Assembly: GCA_020440825.1 (NCBI GenBank)
Contig: JAGRNJ010000027.1
Location: 1 to 39,681, forward strand
Length of the DNA stretch: 39,681 nt
Direction: 5' to 3'
From: Leptospiraceae bacterium
Lineage (GTDB): Bacteria > Spirochaetota > Leptospiria > Turneriellales > Turneriellaceae
Shown: in pieces, positions 1 to 7,900 of the stretch
How positions within the stretch are numbered: the stretch's first letter is position 1
Layout: the number at the start of each line of letters is the position of its first letter
Made by a program: the position numbers and the translations under genes
Notes under the pieces: model-generated
Seen by the model: the letters and a program-made list of their open reading frames with translations, nothing else
The model's database searches: none
Told to the model about the DNA's origin: nothing

Positions 1-96
1 TTCAACCTTACCTTGTGCAGAATTTACAGTATAGTCAAGAATACTATCCATGTCTTTATAGGCAAATTCTGACCAGATAATTTTTCGTTTCGCCAT
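1..96 (-). CDS. RelE/ParE-type toxin, N-terminal part (cut by window edge)
   Basis: The first 32 codons of a gene are visible, running off the left edge. The protein begins MAKRKIIWSEFAYKDMDSIL. This N-terminal pattern (short basic strand, then W/S-x-x-A and a helix 'DMDSILDY') is usual for RelE/ParE-superfamily toxins, which act as ribosome-dependent mRNA nucleases (RelE) or gyrase poisons (ParE). A TAA stop lies directly upstream in frame, so the ATG at 96 is the start; GAGGT lies about 14 nt before it. The gene follows the Phd/YefM-type antitoxin by 54 nt on the same strand, the usual antitoxin-toxin order. The catalytic C-terminus is outside the window, so the choice between RelE, ParE and YoeB classes cannot be made. 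Confidence 0.7.
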   Translation of the reverse strand, partial: MAKRKIIWSEFAYKDMDSILDYTVNSAQGKVE

Positions 97-150
97 TTAT
101 TTCTTTAGTAACCTCTAAAAAAGTCCCTCCATGCACTTTTTCAGAGATTC

Positions 151-423
151 CTATATCTTGAATTTTTCCTTTAAGCTGGCCTCGACTTGAGATTGGTTTA
201 ATGTTTTCCCCTCTTCAATATTCTTTTCACTCATTGAAATTAATTTTAGAACCTTGATAGATTTTTCCATGTTTTCAAAAGTCTCGGGGTCAAGCACTAC
301 AGCCCTTGCCTCGCCATTTTGTGTTACAAAAAATGGCCTGTGCGTTTCATTTATCTGCTCTAAAATTTCTGCCGCATGGGTCTTGAAATAGGAAATCGGT
401 TTGATATCATCTGCAATATTCAT
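151..423 (-). CDS. Phd/YefM-family antitoxin
   Basis: A 90-residue protein with the Phd/YefM fold pattern. The N-terminal DNA-binding part has 'ISYFKTHAAEILEQI' (residues about 10-24) and is followed by the core 'RPFFVTQNGEARAVVLDPE' (about 29-47), the family's signature strand-turn-strand. The C-terminal tail (about residues 55-90) is charged and helical, as expected for the disordered part that wraps the toxin. It neutralises the toxin encoded 54 nt downstream and most likely represses the shared promoter by binding its own operator. The family assignment is firm; the exact partner type depends on the truncated toxin. A second, broken copy of this family lies about 400 bp upstream (800-910). 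Confidence 0.88.
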   Translation of the reverse strand: MNIADDIKPISYFKTHAAEILEQINETHRPFFVTQNGEARAVVLDPETFENMEKSIKVLKLISMSEKNIEEGKTLNQSQVEASLKEKFKI

Positions 424-487
424 GATCTAAATACAGGTCTGAATTAAGTCTTTTCGTCAAGCGGTTTTCGATCTGCCTGAATTGTAA

Positions 488-790
488 TTATTCTATTTTT
501 GAATTTCGCAAGATACGTTTCCTGTATCGAGAAAAACTTAGTGTGCCGTAAATCGCAGTTAGTATGCCCAGAACTAAAAAACTGCCTGATAAAAAGTAGA
601 ATACCGGGCCTTCATAAAATTTGTAGGTAAATGCAGCGATGCCCACCCACGCAAGTGCAGTTCTGAAGTATGCCAGCAGGGTTCGGTCATTTGCCATCAA
701 CGTTCGAATTCTTGCAAAAGTGTTTCGTTCATCCATAAGAGCAGAAATCAATTCGTTTCTGTTTATTAAAGACAAAAAACTGATTTTCAA
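488..790 (-). CDS. DUF202 family small membrane protein
   Basis: This 100-residue protein carries the DUF202 (YidH-like) signature 'LMANDRTLLAYFRTALAWVG', corresponding to the family's A-N-E-R-T-x-L-A-W-x-R-T-A-L. Two hydrophobic segments follow: residues about 44-60, and about 65-84 containing 'FYFLSGSFLVLGILTAIYG'. A basic C-terminus 'RYRKRI' suggests a cytoplasmic tail. The function of the family is unknown; it is an inner-membrane protein related to the transmembrane part of VTC1-like proteins. The reading frame opens with TTG at 790; an ATG at 736 would give 82 residues starting MDERNTFARI and keeps the whole domain. Neither has a good ribosome-binding site, so the start is uncertain. 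It sits between two antitoxin genes, one intact and one broken. Confidence 0.75.
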   Translation of the reverse strand: MKISFLSLINRNELISALMDERNTFARIRTLMANDRTLLAYFRTALAWVGIAAFTYKFYEGPVFYFLSGSFLVLGILTAIYGTLSFSRYRKRILRNSKIE

Positions 791-799
791 TTTTATCTA

Positions 800-910
800 T
801 CAATTTTTCAGCAGCTTTTCATATGCCTGAATGCCCATAACCACCAAAGAACCAGTCCCGTTCTTGGTAAAGAAAACGGGGTCGTCATTTTTTTCGCAAA
901 GCTCTTCAAC
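800..910 (-). pseudogene. 5'-truncated Phd/YefM antitoxin remnant
   Basis: Reading the minus strand in the frame that stops at 800-802 gives an open stretch of 47 codons (943 down to 803). Its last 36 codons end in 'DDPVFFTKNGTGSLVVMGIQ' followed by AYEKLLKN. This is the core and C-terminal helix of a Phd/YefM antitoxin (family pattern P-x-F-x-T-K-N-G-x-x-x-x-V-V-M). The frame has no ATG, GTG or TTG upstream of the core, and the N-terminal DNA-binding half is missing; the sequence where it should lie is the 3' end of the lipoprotein gene (931-1191). No toxin gene follows it; DUF202 does. I read it as a decayed toxin-antitoxin copy. Recognition rests on the motif only. Confidence 0.62.
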
Positions 911-930
911 ACCTGAAAAATGACTGCAGA

Positions 931-1191
931 TTATTCGATGACCTTAAAATCCCAAGTCTGGACCCGGTCAAGGCACTCAGTATAGCGGGATTCACAATTG
1001 CGTTGGCAGTCAAATGTTCGCATATGCATCCCTTTAGTGTCTGCCCCGCCAAGAGAGGTATTCCCGACTTTGTCACAGCGGTTATTGCAGATCTTATAGG
1101 TATCATTGCAGATCGTCTCGCGTTCGTTGCCTGATGCACACCCAAGTGCCAAGAGAAGCGTTGACATGATAAATCCGCAGACTCTTAGCAT
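931..1191 (-). CDS. Small cysteine-rich putative lipoprotein
   Basis: An 86-residue protein. The N-terminus 'MLRVCGFIMSTLLLALGC' is a short basic/hydrophobic signal ending at Cys18 in a relaxed lipobox (LALGC), consistent with a spirochaetal lipoprotein. The mature part has eight further cysteines, in motifs such as 'TICNDTYKICNNRC' and 'FDCQRNCESRYTECLDR', with a C-x6-C-x3-C type spacing repeated twice. That suggests a small disulfide-stabilised helical domain in the periplasm or on the cell surface. I do not recognise the family. A promoter-like pair (TTGACA, 17 nt, CATACT) ends only 5 nt before the ATG. The gene is divergent from the TPR protein gene at 1325. Confidence 0.6.
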   Translation of the reverse strand: MLRVCGFIMSTLLLALGCASGNERETICNDTYKICNNRCDKVGNTSLGGADTKGMHMRTFDCQRNCESRYTECLDRVQTWDFKVIE

Positions 1192-1196
1192 TCACC

Positions 1197-1225
1197 AGTA
1201 TGTTTTTACTTTTCGTCAATGTCAA
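1197..1225 (-). promoter_or_regulatory. Sigma-70-type promoter for the small lipoprotein gene
   Basis: On the minus strand a perfect -35 TTGACA (1225-1220) is followed by a 17-nt spacer and CATACT (1202-1197, four of six consensus positions). Only five bases (GGTGA) separate the -10 hexamer from the ATG at 1191. Transcription would therefore begin at or next to the start codon, giving a leaderless mRNA, unless another promoter upstream is used. Confidence 0.45.
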
Positions 1226-1236
1226 GCCCGAACCAT

Positions 1237-1280
1237 TGGCATTCATTTATCGTGACTTTTATCATTATGTGTGAATGCCA
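1237..1280. repeat. Perfect 9-bp inverted repeat in a divergent intergenic region
   Basis: TGGCATTCA at 1237-1245 is mirrored by TGAATGCCA at 1272-1280, with 26 bases between. The repeat lies between the divergent lipoprotein (start 1191) and TPR (start 1325) genes, just upstream of the lipoprotein -35 box. No T-run follows either arm, so it does not look like a terminator. It could be a pair of operator half-sites (centres about 35 bp apart) or a hairpin. Confidence 0.45.
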
Positions 1281-1324
1281 GCTTTTCCCCGTTGACAAAC
1301 TGACTAATTTTCAAAATCTCTGCT

Positions 1325-2185
1325 ATGATACGGGCATTTTACGCGAAATTAGTCACATATCTTTTTTTGCTGGTCCTGACCATGCTCAGTGGCGCGCAGC
1401 TTTACTCTGTCGAAGAACTCGAAGATGCCTCGCCTGAATATATCAAAGAATACACCGACAAGGCCAGCAAAGCCTATGGTGAACAAAAGTACAATGAATC
1501 ATTAGATTTCATTCGCCATGTCATTAAATCAGATATGACAAACTATGAACTGCGTATGCTGGCAGCTCACAACCACTGGCGCTTAAAAAACTATGAACCA
1601 GCCACTGCTCATTTTTACAACGCAATGGTCGCCCGCCCCGATTCTGCCGGGGTGTACACTGACCTGGCCATGATGCTTCTGCAAATGGGTGAACCCCAGA
1701 AAGCCCGCGAAATAGGCGGCAAAGGGCTGGAAAAACTACTTGCGGCCCAGAAAGAAGTGCCGGCCAAACTTTATAATGTGATCGCACGCTGTGCCCTGCA
1801 ACTGGGAGATACGGTAGCGGCGGTTGCACATTCAAGCTCGGCAAAGGCAGCAGCAGCAACCGACCCCAATAAAGCCAACTCCCAGAAAGACAAACTCGAA
1901 GCCGTAATTATTGAAGGCCGGGCGCAAATGGCGGTTGGCAATTTCGACAAGGCAGAATTGAGTTTATCCTGGGCAGACTCCATCCGCCCTGAAAATGTTT
2001 ATACCCAGAATCTGCTGGGCTACCTGTATGAGAAATGGGCAGCAAGTACAACCCGCCCTGAAAAGAAAAAAGAGTATCTGGCAAAATCCCGTGAGCAATA
2101 TACGCTGGCTTTGGCCAATTCTAACCTGCCCGATGCATTAGAACCTCTAATCAAAAGCAATCTGGCCCGTCTTGGGGCAGAATAA
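1325..2185 (+). CDS. Secreted TPR-repeat protein
   Basis: A 286-residue protein with an N-terminal signal peptide (basic MIRAFYAK, hydrophobic 'LVTYLFLLVLTML', probable cleavage near SGAQL-YS). The rest is helical with several TPR-like pairs: 'ASKAYGEQKYNESLDFIRHV' (about residues 48-67), 'RMLAAHNHWRLKNYEPATAH' (about 77-96), 'TDLAMMLLQMGEPQKAREIG' (about 111-130) and 'GRAQMAVGNFDKAELSLSWA' (about 198-217). TPRs mediate protein-protein contacts; here the protein should act in the periplasm or be anchored to the envelope. The partner is unknown. It is followed after 9 nt by mtaB and probably shares its transcript. The ATG has no evident Shine-Dalgarno sequence. Confidence 0.75.
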   Translation: MIRAFYAKLVTYLFLLVLTMLSGAQLYSVEELEDASPEYIKEYTDKASKAYGEQKYNESLDFIRHVIKSDMTNYELRMLAAHNHWRLKNYEPATAHFYNAMVARPDSAGVYTDLAMMLLQMGEPQKAREIGGKGLEKLLAAQKEVPAKLYNVIARCALQLGDTVAAVAHSSSAKAAAATDPNKANSQKDKLEAVIIEGRAQMAVGNFDKAELSLSWADSIRPENVYTQNLLGYLYEKWAASTTRPEKKKEYLAKSREQYTLALANSNLPDALEPLIKSNLARLGAE

Positions 2186-2194
2186 CAGAGAACA

Positions 2195-3472
2195 ATGAAA
2201 GCACATCTTGTGCACTTTGGCTGCCGCCTAAACCAGTATGAGTCAGATGCCTTAGGTGCCGGTCTTGGTGAGCAAGGCATTCAAATGACTCCCTCGCCCG
2301 AAGAGGCAGATTACATTATCTTAAATACCTGTACCGTCACCAACCGGGCAGATGCGAAGAACCGTTCATCCATACGCAAGATGCATGATTTGAACCCTGC
2401 AGCACGCATTGTGGTTACCGGCTGCTACGCGACTACCGATGCCGCCGAGATTGCCACCTTTCCCGGGGTCTATAAGGTGGTCGATAATCTGAATAAAGCC
2501 AGAATACCTTCTTTACTGGCCCCCACAAAACAGATTGCAGATCGTGAGAATACTGAAGAGAATATGGTGGATGGCCAGTTCGGCTATAGTCTGCGCCTTA
2601 AAGAAGGCAAGAAACGTGCGTACCTTAAACTGCAAGACGGATGCAACAAGAGCTGCAGCTACTGCAAGATTCCGTCTGCACGCGGCCCGGGCAGATCCCG
2701 GGATTTTCATGATTCTCTCGAAGAGGCCAGGCATCTTATTGAAGCCGGCTTTACCGAGCTGGTGTTGACCGGGGTAAATATTGGCTGGTATCAGTCAAAT
2801 GGCTACTCTTTTAATGAGCTGCTCAAAGAGCTGTTGAGTTTATCTGGCGATTTTCAAATTAGGGTCAGTTCTATTGAACCCGGCGATGTCAATGCCGGCT
2901 TTGCCGAGATGTTCAAGCATGAACGCATGGCCCGTTTTGCCCATGTACCTTTACAGAGCGGCTCTAAGACTATCTTGAAATGGATGCGGCGTGGGTATAC
3001 CCCGGCTCACTTTCGCCGCAATATCGAACATCTGCGTTCGGTCGTACCCGATGTGCATATAGGAACAGATGTTATTGTCGGTTTTCCCGGTGAGACAGAA
3101 GAAATGTTTCAAGAGACCCTGGACTTCTGTGCTGAAATGCGGTTTGCCAATATACATGTTTTTCCCTACTCGAAACGCAAGAATACGGCAGCTGTCGACT
3201 GGCTGCGGGAAAACTCGAAAGAAGGTATACACGAGATACCCGGCAATATTATCAAAGAACGTATTTCTCGACTGATCGCCTTGAAGACGAAAATGGCCCT
3301 CGATTATGTAGCCGAATGTGTCAATAAAAAATGGTGGGCAATTGTTGAAAAAGGCAACCAGGCGCTCACTGAGAACTATCTTCGGGTGCGTCTACCAGAC
3401 ACCCGGGAACCGGGAACCAGACTGCAGGTAAAACTGCTTACTGCAGATGGGGAAACCGCTTTTTTAAATTGA
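2195..3472 (+). CDS. mtaB: tRNA (ms2t6A37) methylthiotransferase MtaB
   Basis: MtaB inserts a methylthio group at C2 of threonylcarbamoyl-adenosine 37 in tRNAs reading ANN codons, using two [4Fe-4S] clusters and S-adenosylmethionine. This protein has the N-terminal MTTase domain with Cys10, Cys46 and Cys77 ('HFGCRLNQYE', 'LNTCTVTN', 'VTGCYA') for the auxiliary cluster. The radical-SAM motif 'QDGCNKSCSYCKIP' supplies Cys150, Cys154 and Cys157. The central part carries the usual 'TGVNIGWY', 'HVPLQSGS' and 'GTDVIVGFPGETEE' segments, and a short TRAM-like end closes it. Length 425 is normal for MtaB, and the 'HFGCRLNQ' start favours MtaB over MiaB or RimO. Its 3' end overlaps the convergent gene at 3438-3767 by 35 bp. 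Confidence 0.92.
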   Translation: MKAHLVHFGCRLNQYESDALGAGLGEQGIQMTPSPEEADYIILNTCTVTNRADAKNRSSIRKMHDLNPAARIVVTGCYATTDAAEIATFPGVYKVVDNLNKARIPSLLAPTKQIADRENTEENMVDGQFGYSLRLKEGKKRAYLKLQDGCNKSCSYCKIPSARGPGRSRDFHDSLEEARHLIEAGFTELVLTGVNIGWYQSNGYSFNELLKELLSLSGDFQIRVSSIEPGDVNAGFAEMFKHERMARFAHVPLQSGSKTILKWMRRGYTPAHFRRNIEHLRSVVPDVHIGTDVIVGFPGETEEMFQETLDFCAEMRFANIHVFPYSKRKNTAAVDWLRENSKEGIHEIPGNIIKERISRLIALKTKMALDYVAECVNKKWWAIVEKGNQALTENYLRVRLPDTREPGTRLQVKLLTADGETAFLN

Positions 3473-3767
3473 TTCGGCGGATTTCTTCACCCTCAACTTT
3501 TTGCACTTGTTCAATATTGGCCAGCAGAGCCTTTTCGAGAAACTGATAGGTCTGCAGCAGCCAGAATTCTTCACTGCGCCCTTCCCGGTCTTGCAGGTCT
3601 CTGGTTAAATTTTCTTCGAGAGAGAGATCATAGTCAAGCTGTTGCACCTGGCCTTTCTTGATCAGGTTTAACTGGCGAAGTTTATGCCTGCACAAACGGT
3701 AGAGGCCACCTGTAGCAGTTTTTAGTCCTGAAATTTTCAGAATTCGACTCGCAGATTTGTCGGACAA
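3438..3767 (-). CDS. Small hypothetical protein in the fliS operon
   Basis: A 109-residue, basic, mainly helical protein with no signal peptide or membrane segment. It begins 18 nt after fliS stops on the same strand, so it is almost surely cotranscribed from the sigma-28-type promoter before fliS. In many bacteria the gene after fliS is fliT, a small helical export chaperone for the FliD cap. Position, size and helical character would fit such a role, but I see no diagnostic FliT motif, so this is inference from context. The central stretch 'EENLTRDLQDREGRSEEFWL' and 'QTYQFLEKALLANIEQVQKV' could form a helical pair. Its last 35 bp overlap mtaB tail to tail. Confidence 0.6.
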   Translation of the reverse strand: MSDKSASRILKISGLKTATGGLYRLCRHKLRQLNLIKKGQVQQLDYDLSLEENLTRDLQDREGRSEEFWLLQTYQFLEKALLANIEQVQKVEGEEIRRINLKKRFPHLQ

Positions 3768-3785
3768 AACCCGAAATGCAGATTT

Positions 3786-4217
3786 TTACCCCTCAGCTAC
3801 GAAGCCGCTGGTAGAGGCCATGCTCTGGGTGTTATAATTGGTCGGCACTTCAAGCCGTTCCCAGGTTTCTTTGAGGTCTGCCAACATGGCGATTACTTTA
3901 GTCAGAGGTTCTTTTTTCTTCTCAAGATTGGCTTCGATAAGCTCTTTTTTCATCCAGGCGTAGAGATTGAAAAGATTTTGTGCAATTTCACCGCCTTTTT
4001 CAAAATCAAGGGATACCATCAATTCAGAGAGTATATCCTGGGCGCGAAGTATGTTATGATTTGCCTTGTCAAAAGTTTTATAGTTTTCTATGTACCCTTC
4101 TGCGAGAGAGAGAAAACGAATCGCGCCATCATACAGCATCACGATCAATTGCCGCGGATCTGCTGTCCCTATCTGATTCGACTGATATTCCTGGTATGGA
4201 TTTGCTCTTGCCTTCAT
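3786..4217 (-). CDS. fliS: Flagellar export chaperone FliS
   Basis: FliS binds the C-terminal helices of flagellin in the cytoplasm, prevents premature polymerisation and delivers it to the export gate. The 143-residue protein has the family's start 'NPYQEYQSNQIGTADPRQLI' (about residues 6-25), then 'VMLYDGAIRFLSLAE', 'ILRAQDILSELMVSLDFEKG' and 'NLFNLYAWMKKELIEANLEK', matching the FliS four-helix bundle. It has a good ribosome-binding site (AAAGGAG, 6 nt before ATG). A sigma-28-type promoter lies 40-66 nt upstream of the start codon, and a 6-bp dyad sits near the expected transcription start. Flagellin genes are not in this window. Confidence 0.93.
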   Translation of the reverse strand: MKARANPYQEYQSNQIGTADPRQLIVMLYDGAIRFLSLAEGYIENYKTFDKANHNILRAQDILSELMVSLDFEKGGEIAQNLFNLYAWMKKELIEANLEKKKEPLTKVIAMLADLKETWERLEVPTNYNTQSMASTSGFVAEG

Positions 4218-4229
4218 TGCTGCTCCTTT

Positions 4230-4252
4230 AACAGGTTACTGTTTTCCCTGTT
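4230..4252. promoter_or_regulatory. Dyad near the fliS transcription start
   Basis: AACAGG (4230-4235) and CCTGTT (4247-4252) form a perfect 6-bp inverted repeat with an 11-nt spacer. It overlaps the position where transcription from the sigma-28-type promoter should begin (about 4250) and lies in the fliS 5' leader. It could be an operator or a leader hairpin; a 6-bp dyad can also occur by chance. Confidence 0.3.
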
Positions 4253-4256
4253 CTTA

Positions 4257-4283
4257 CTATCGACCGTTACCCGAAAAAGTTTA
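4257..4283 (-). promoter_or_regulatory. Sigma-28 (FliA)-type promoter for fliS
   Basis: On the minus strand TAAACTTT (4283-4276), an 11-nt spacer and GTCGATAG (4264-4257) match the FliA consensus TAAAGTTT-N11-GCCGATAA at 13 of 16 positions, with exact spacing. The predicted start, about 4250, leaves a 33-nt leader containing AAAGGAG before the fliS ATG. The -35 element overlaps the last codon and stop of dedA, so fliS can be switched independently of dedA. Confidence 0.65.
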
Positions 4284-4949
4284 GCCATTTTTCGACTCTT
4301 TTTCTTTTATTTTTCGATGCTGCCGTAATTTTTTGACTGTAAAATACGCTATCACCAGTATTGCAATACCACCCATTACAAAGATATTGTATACCCTGAG
4401 TATATCGATCAAGGTCTGCCAGTTTGCCCCTAGCGCATACCCTCCATAGATCAGCAGCGAGTTCCAGAGTAATGTGGCGATGGTAAAGGCAATTACAAAG
4501 GCAGCCACATTCATTTTCGACATTCCCGCGACGATCGCAACAAAAAAACGTATACCGGCAGAGAAACGGGAAAAGACCACCGCCCAGAAGCCGTATTTCT
4601 GAAACCACTCTTCACTTTTCTTGAGATATTCAGGGGATAAAAACTCGCCTAATTTGCTCTTGCCGGTCAAGCGCCTTAAAAATTGAATGACATGGCTGCC
4701 CAGATAGAACATGACCAGTGCGCCCAGCAGATTGCCGGTTAAAACTGCCAGATACATGGTCAGAAAATCCATTTTGCCCGCCGCAACCAGAGTACCGCCG
4801 ATCACGATCACGGTATCGCCGGGAAACGGCGGAAATACGTTTTCAATAAATGCAGAAATGCCGATAAATAAAGAATAAAATGCTTCGGGAATTTTGTCAA
4901 TATACTGGAAGATTTCTTTCACTGAGTCGATTTCATGAACTGCGTACAA
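4281..4949 (-). CDS. DedA family membrane protein
   Basis: DedA proteins are inner-membrane proteins of the SNARE-associated/VTT superfamily; members flip or recycle undecaprenyl phosphate or phospholipids and support membrane homeostasis. This 222-residue protein shows the family hallmarks: 'FIENVFPPFPGDTVIVIGG' (about residues 35-53), the glycine-rich helix 'LTGNLLGALVMFYLGS' and the amphipathic 'FSRFSAGIRFFVAIVAGMSK', containing the conserved F-x-R-F-x-x-G-x-R. About four to five hydrophobic segments are present and the C-terminus is basic. The start is uncertain: TTG at 4949 or GTG at 4922, neither with a clear ribosome-binding site. The 5' end overlaps the divergent gene at 4880 head to head by 43-70 bp. 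Confidence 0.88.
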   Translation of the reverse strand: MYAVHEIDSVKEIFQYIDKIPEAFYSLFIGISAFIENVFPPFPGDTVIVIGGTLVAAGKMDFLTMYLAVLTGNLLGALVMFYLGSHVIQFLRRLTGKSKLGEFLSPEYLKKSEEWFQKYGFWAVVFSRFSAGIRFFVAIVAGMSKMNVAAFVIAFTIATLLWNSLLIYGGYALGANWQTLIDILRVYNIFVMGGIAILVIAYFTVKKLRQHRKIKEKESKNG

Positions 4950-7900
4950 TCTGTCAGTCTTTTCTTTTTCTTGAAAAAATCAGAAAAGACAAATGGTCGG
5001 TACAGAAAGCCATCCGCCTTGTAATTTGTCTGGTAATTTGTAATTCATTTTCAATCTTTGCGCAGCAGGAATTCAAGTCGGCGGAGTACCAGCTGCCCAG
5101 CAATTTTGCCAAAGACATCGTAATTGGCACCAAAAGTACATTCATCGCCACTGCCTCAGGGGTAGTGCAACTGAATGGCAATGCAAAATCGGGCAAAGTG
5201 TATAATAAGAACTCTGGTCTGCCCGATGATTTTATAACATCTTTAAGCCTTTCTCCCGAAGAAACTAATCTTTGGGTGGGTACTCCCTCGGGACTGGCCA
5301 AAATTGAACTGGATTCGGGTAAAATTGAAACCTTCAGCCGCCGAAACCGCCAGCTCTCTGACGATCGGGTGAGCAGTGTCCTGGTAGACCAGACCTCGGT
5401 CTATGTGGGAACCCAGTTCGGGGTAGACCGCTACGATAAAGTACAGAATCGCTGGGTGGCCTATACCGCAATTGAAGGTCTGGCCGGTAACAATATACAG
5501 GTTCTGGCTGCCGAAGGGGACATTATCTGGGCTGGTGGGGCAGATGGTCTCTCGTACTATGACAAAAACGAAGACTTCTGGATCTCCTATGATGCTACAA
5601 ATGGCCTTACTGCCGGGCTTATCACTGCTTTGTCTGTCGATGCCGATGCAATCTGGGTAGGCACTGCCGGTGGCGGTCTGGGTCGCTTTGATAAAGCCTC
5701 TTTGCGCTTCGAAATGTTTACCACCAGTTTTGGTCTGGCAGATGATAACGTTCAGACTCTGGTGGATGACGGCGGTTACCTGTGGGTAGGAACCTTTGAC
5801 GGTATTTCCCGCCTTGAGAAACAGACCCTGAGATTCACAAACTTTCACACCAAAGACGGGCTGCGCGAGCCCTCGGTCACAACCGGTGCCCTCTCTGGCC
5901 AGACTCTGTATGTCGGTACCGACGGCGGAGGGATCTATGCCTTTAATAAACAGATACCGCAAGTTTCTTTTTCATACCAGCTCACCTCTTACAACGAGCC
6001 CAAAGAGATTTATATCTTCGGCACGATTTTGTCTGAAGACGGCATTCGAGATGTAAAACTGCGCTACCGACCTGCTGAATCACTCAAGAATGAGTGGTTT
6101 GATAAGGGGATTTCGGTCTCAGGCACCCCGTCGGGTAAAAACATTCGCCTCGGCAAGGTGTCTACCGGCGAAATACAAGACGGTCGCTATACCATTGCGA
6201 TTGATGTTGAAGACAAAGACGGACGGGTAAACCGCAGCTATGGTGCGATGGTGATTGATAACATCGCTCCGCAGATTGAACTGCTGTTTCGGGCTCCCCG
6301 CCCCGACGAAAGAGAAGTTACAGTTACCGGTAAGTACAATGAAGCCAACTTGACCTCTCTCGGTGTGCAGATTGGTAACCGGCGTGTGTTCCCGACCATT
6401 GACCGGGCACAGCGCAGGTTTCGCTTTCCCTACCCTTTGAACTCAGCAGGTAAGATCAAGGTGATCGCCGAAGATGTTGGTAAAAATTCTACCACGATTG
6501 AAAAAGCCTATGTGGTCGATAATGAACCGCCGGAACTCGAAATTTCACCGTATTCAGAATCAGATATCAATGGCAATAAAATCACCATTCGCGGGTTTGT
6601 CAAAGACAAGAATATCGATCAGGTACTCATAAACCCGGGGCAGATACCCACGACACTGACCCCGGCCGGTGAAGAACGCTATGAGTTCTCAGGTGAATCT
6701 GCAATCAAAAAAGAAGGCCGCTATGTTTTTCAAATCACTGCGTTCGATAAGAGCGGCCGTACCACCACCAAACCCCTTGAGGTAAAATTCTATTCAGAAA
6801 CTACGATCATTGAGATTGACGATGACAAGATCACCCAGTACACCCTCAAAGACAATGTAGAACTTTCGGGCAATATTCTGGGCCCTTCACTCAAAGAATT
6901 CTATATCGAACCCGGCAATATTAAGATTCCGGTTCGCCAGGACAAAAGTTTCTCGATCAAGATTCCTCTGAAATCTGGCCCCAATGAATTCACTATGGTC
7001 GCTATCCATAAAACAGGGGAGCGGGCGGTGCAGACCTTTAATATCGAAAGCTCGAACCGTACTGTTGCCGCTCCTTTGAATCTTGATTCCCGAAGTTTTG
7101 GCGAGCCAAATGTAACCCTGACCGGAACCTATGACCGGGGCATTACCAAAGTTCTGGTCAATAAGAAACCTGCACAAATGGACCAGCGAAATTCAACCTA
7201 TAGTGCAGAGGTACGCCTCAAAGAAGGTGAAAACCCGATAGCGATCACTACGGTAGATGAAATTGGCCGTACCAAAACAATAAACGAAAAGGTCTATTAT
7301 GACAAAGAAGCTCCGCGCTTTTATTTGCGTTCTCTGCCTGCCCAGACCGGTATGGCTGTGATTCGCATTAAAGGCAGGGTTGAAGAAATTTCTCAGTTCA
7401 AGCTCTCGGCTTTCCCGGGTATTATTATCGAAGGCATGAATGTAGAAAACGGAGATTTCTACGGAAAACTGTATCTTAAGCCGGGGGTCAACCGGATATT
7501 TTTCAATGTAGTGGATGCCGCTGGCAATAAAACAGCAAAAGAATATGTTGTGCAGCATGATCTCTCTTACCCTAAGCTCGAATGGGCAGAAGGCGCAGAA
7601 AATTTTGAAGAAATCATGGCTTTGCGCAGAGAGGTTTCTCTACTCAAGCGTCAGCTGGCCGGGCTCTCACATTTACGACGACCAACCGGTATAGTAGCAC
7701 AAAACCTGCCAGCCATTGCCGGTTTGTATATGGTACCGAGCCCGGGTAAAATTCCCGATTATGAAATCTCTGCCCAGCTCTACCTGGGCTCGGGAAACCT
7801 GGCAGGTCTGCTGGCTTCATACAATGGACGATATACTTCAGGAGGAAACAAAATTCTGGTACCCTCACCTGAACTCTTTGCATTGCTCAACAAAACCTCG

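Noticed and set aside
1292-1329. TTGACA with extended -10 TGCTATGAT as a promoter for the TPR gene
   Set aside because: The spacing is 26 nt and the -10 contains the start ATG itself, so transcription would begin after the start codon and lose the signal peptide.
1219-1437. A 72-codon plus-strand reading frame before and across the TPR gene start
   Set aside because: It has no recognisable domain, overlaps the TPR gene in another frame, and crosses the intergenic dyad; it looks like a chance frame.
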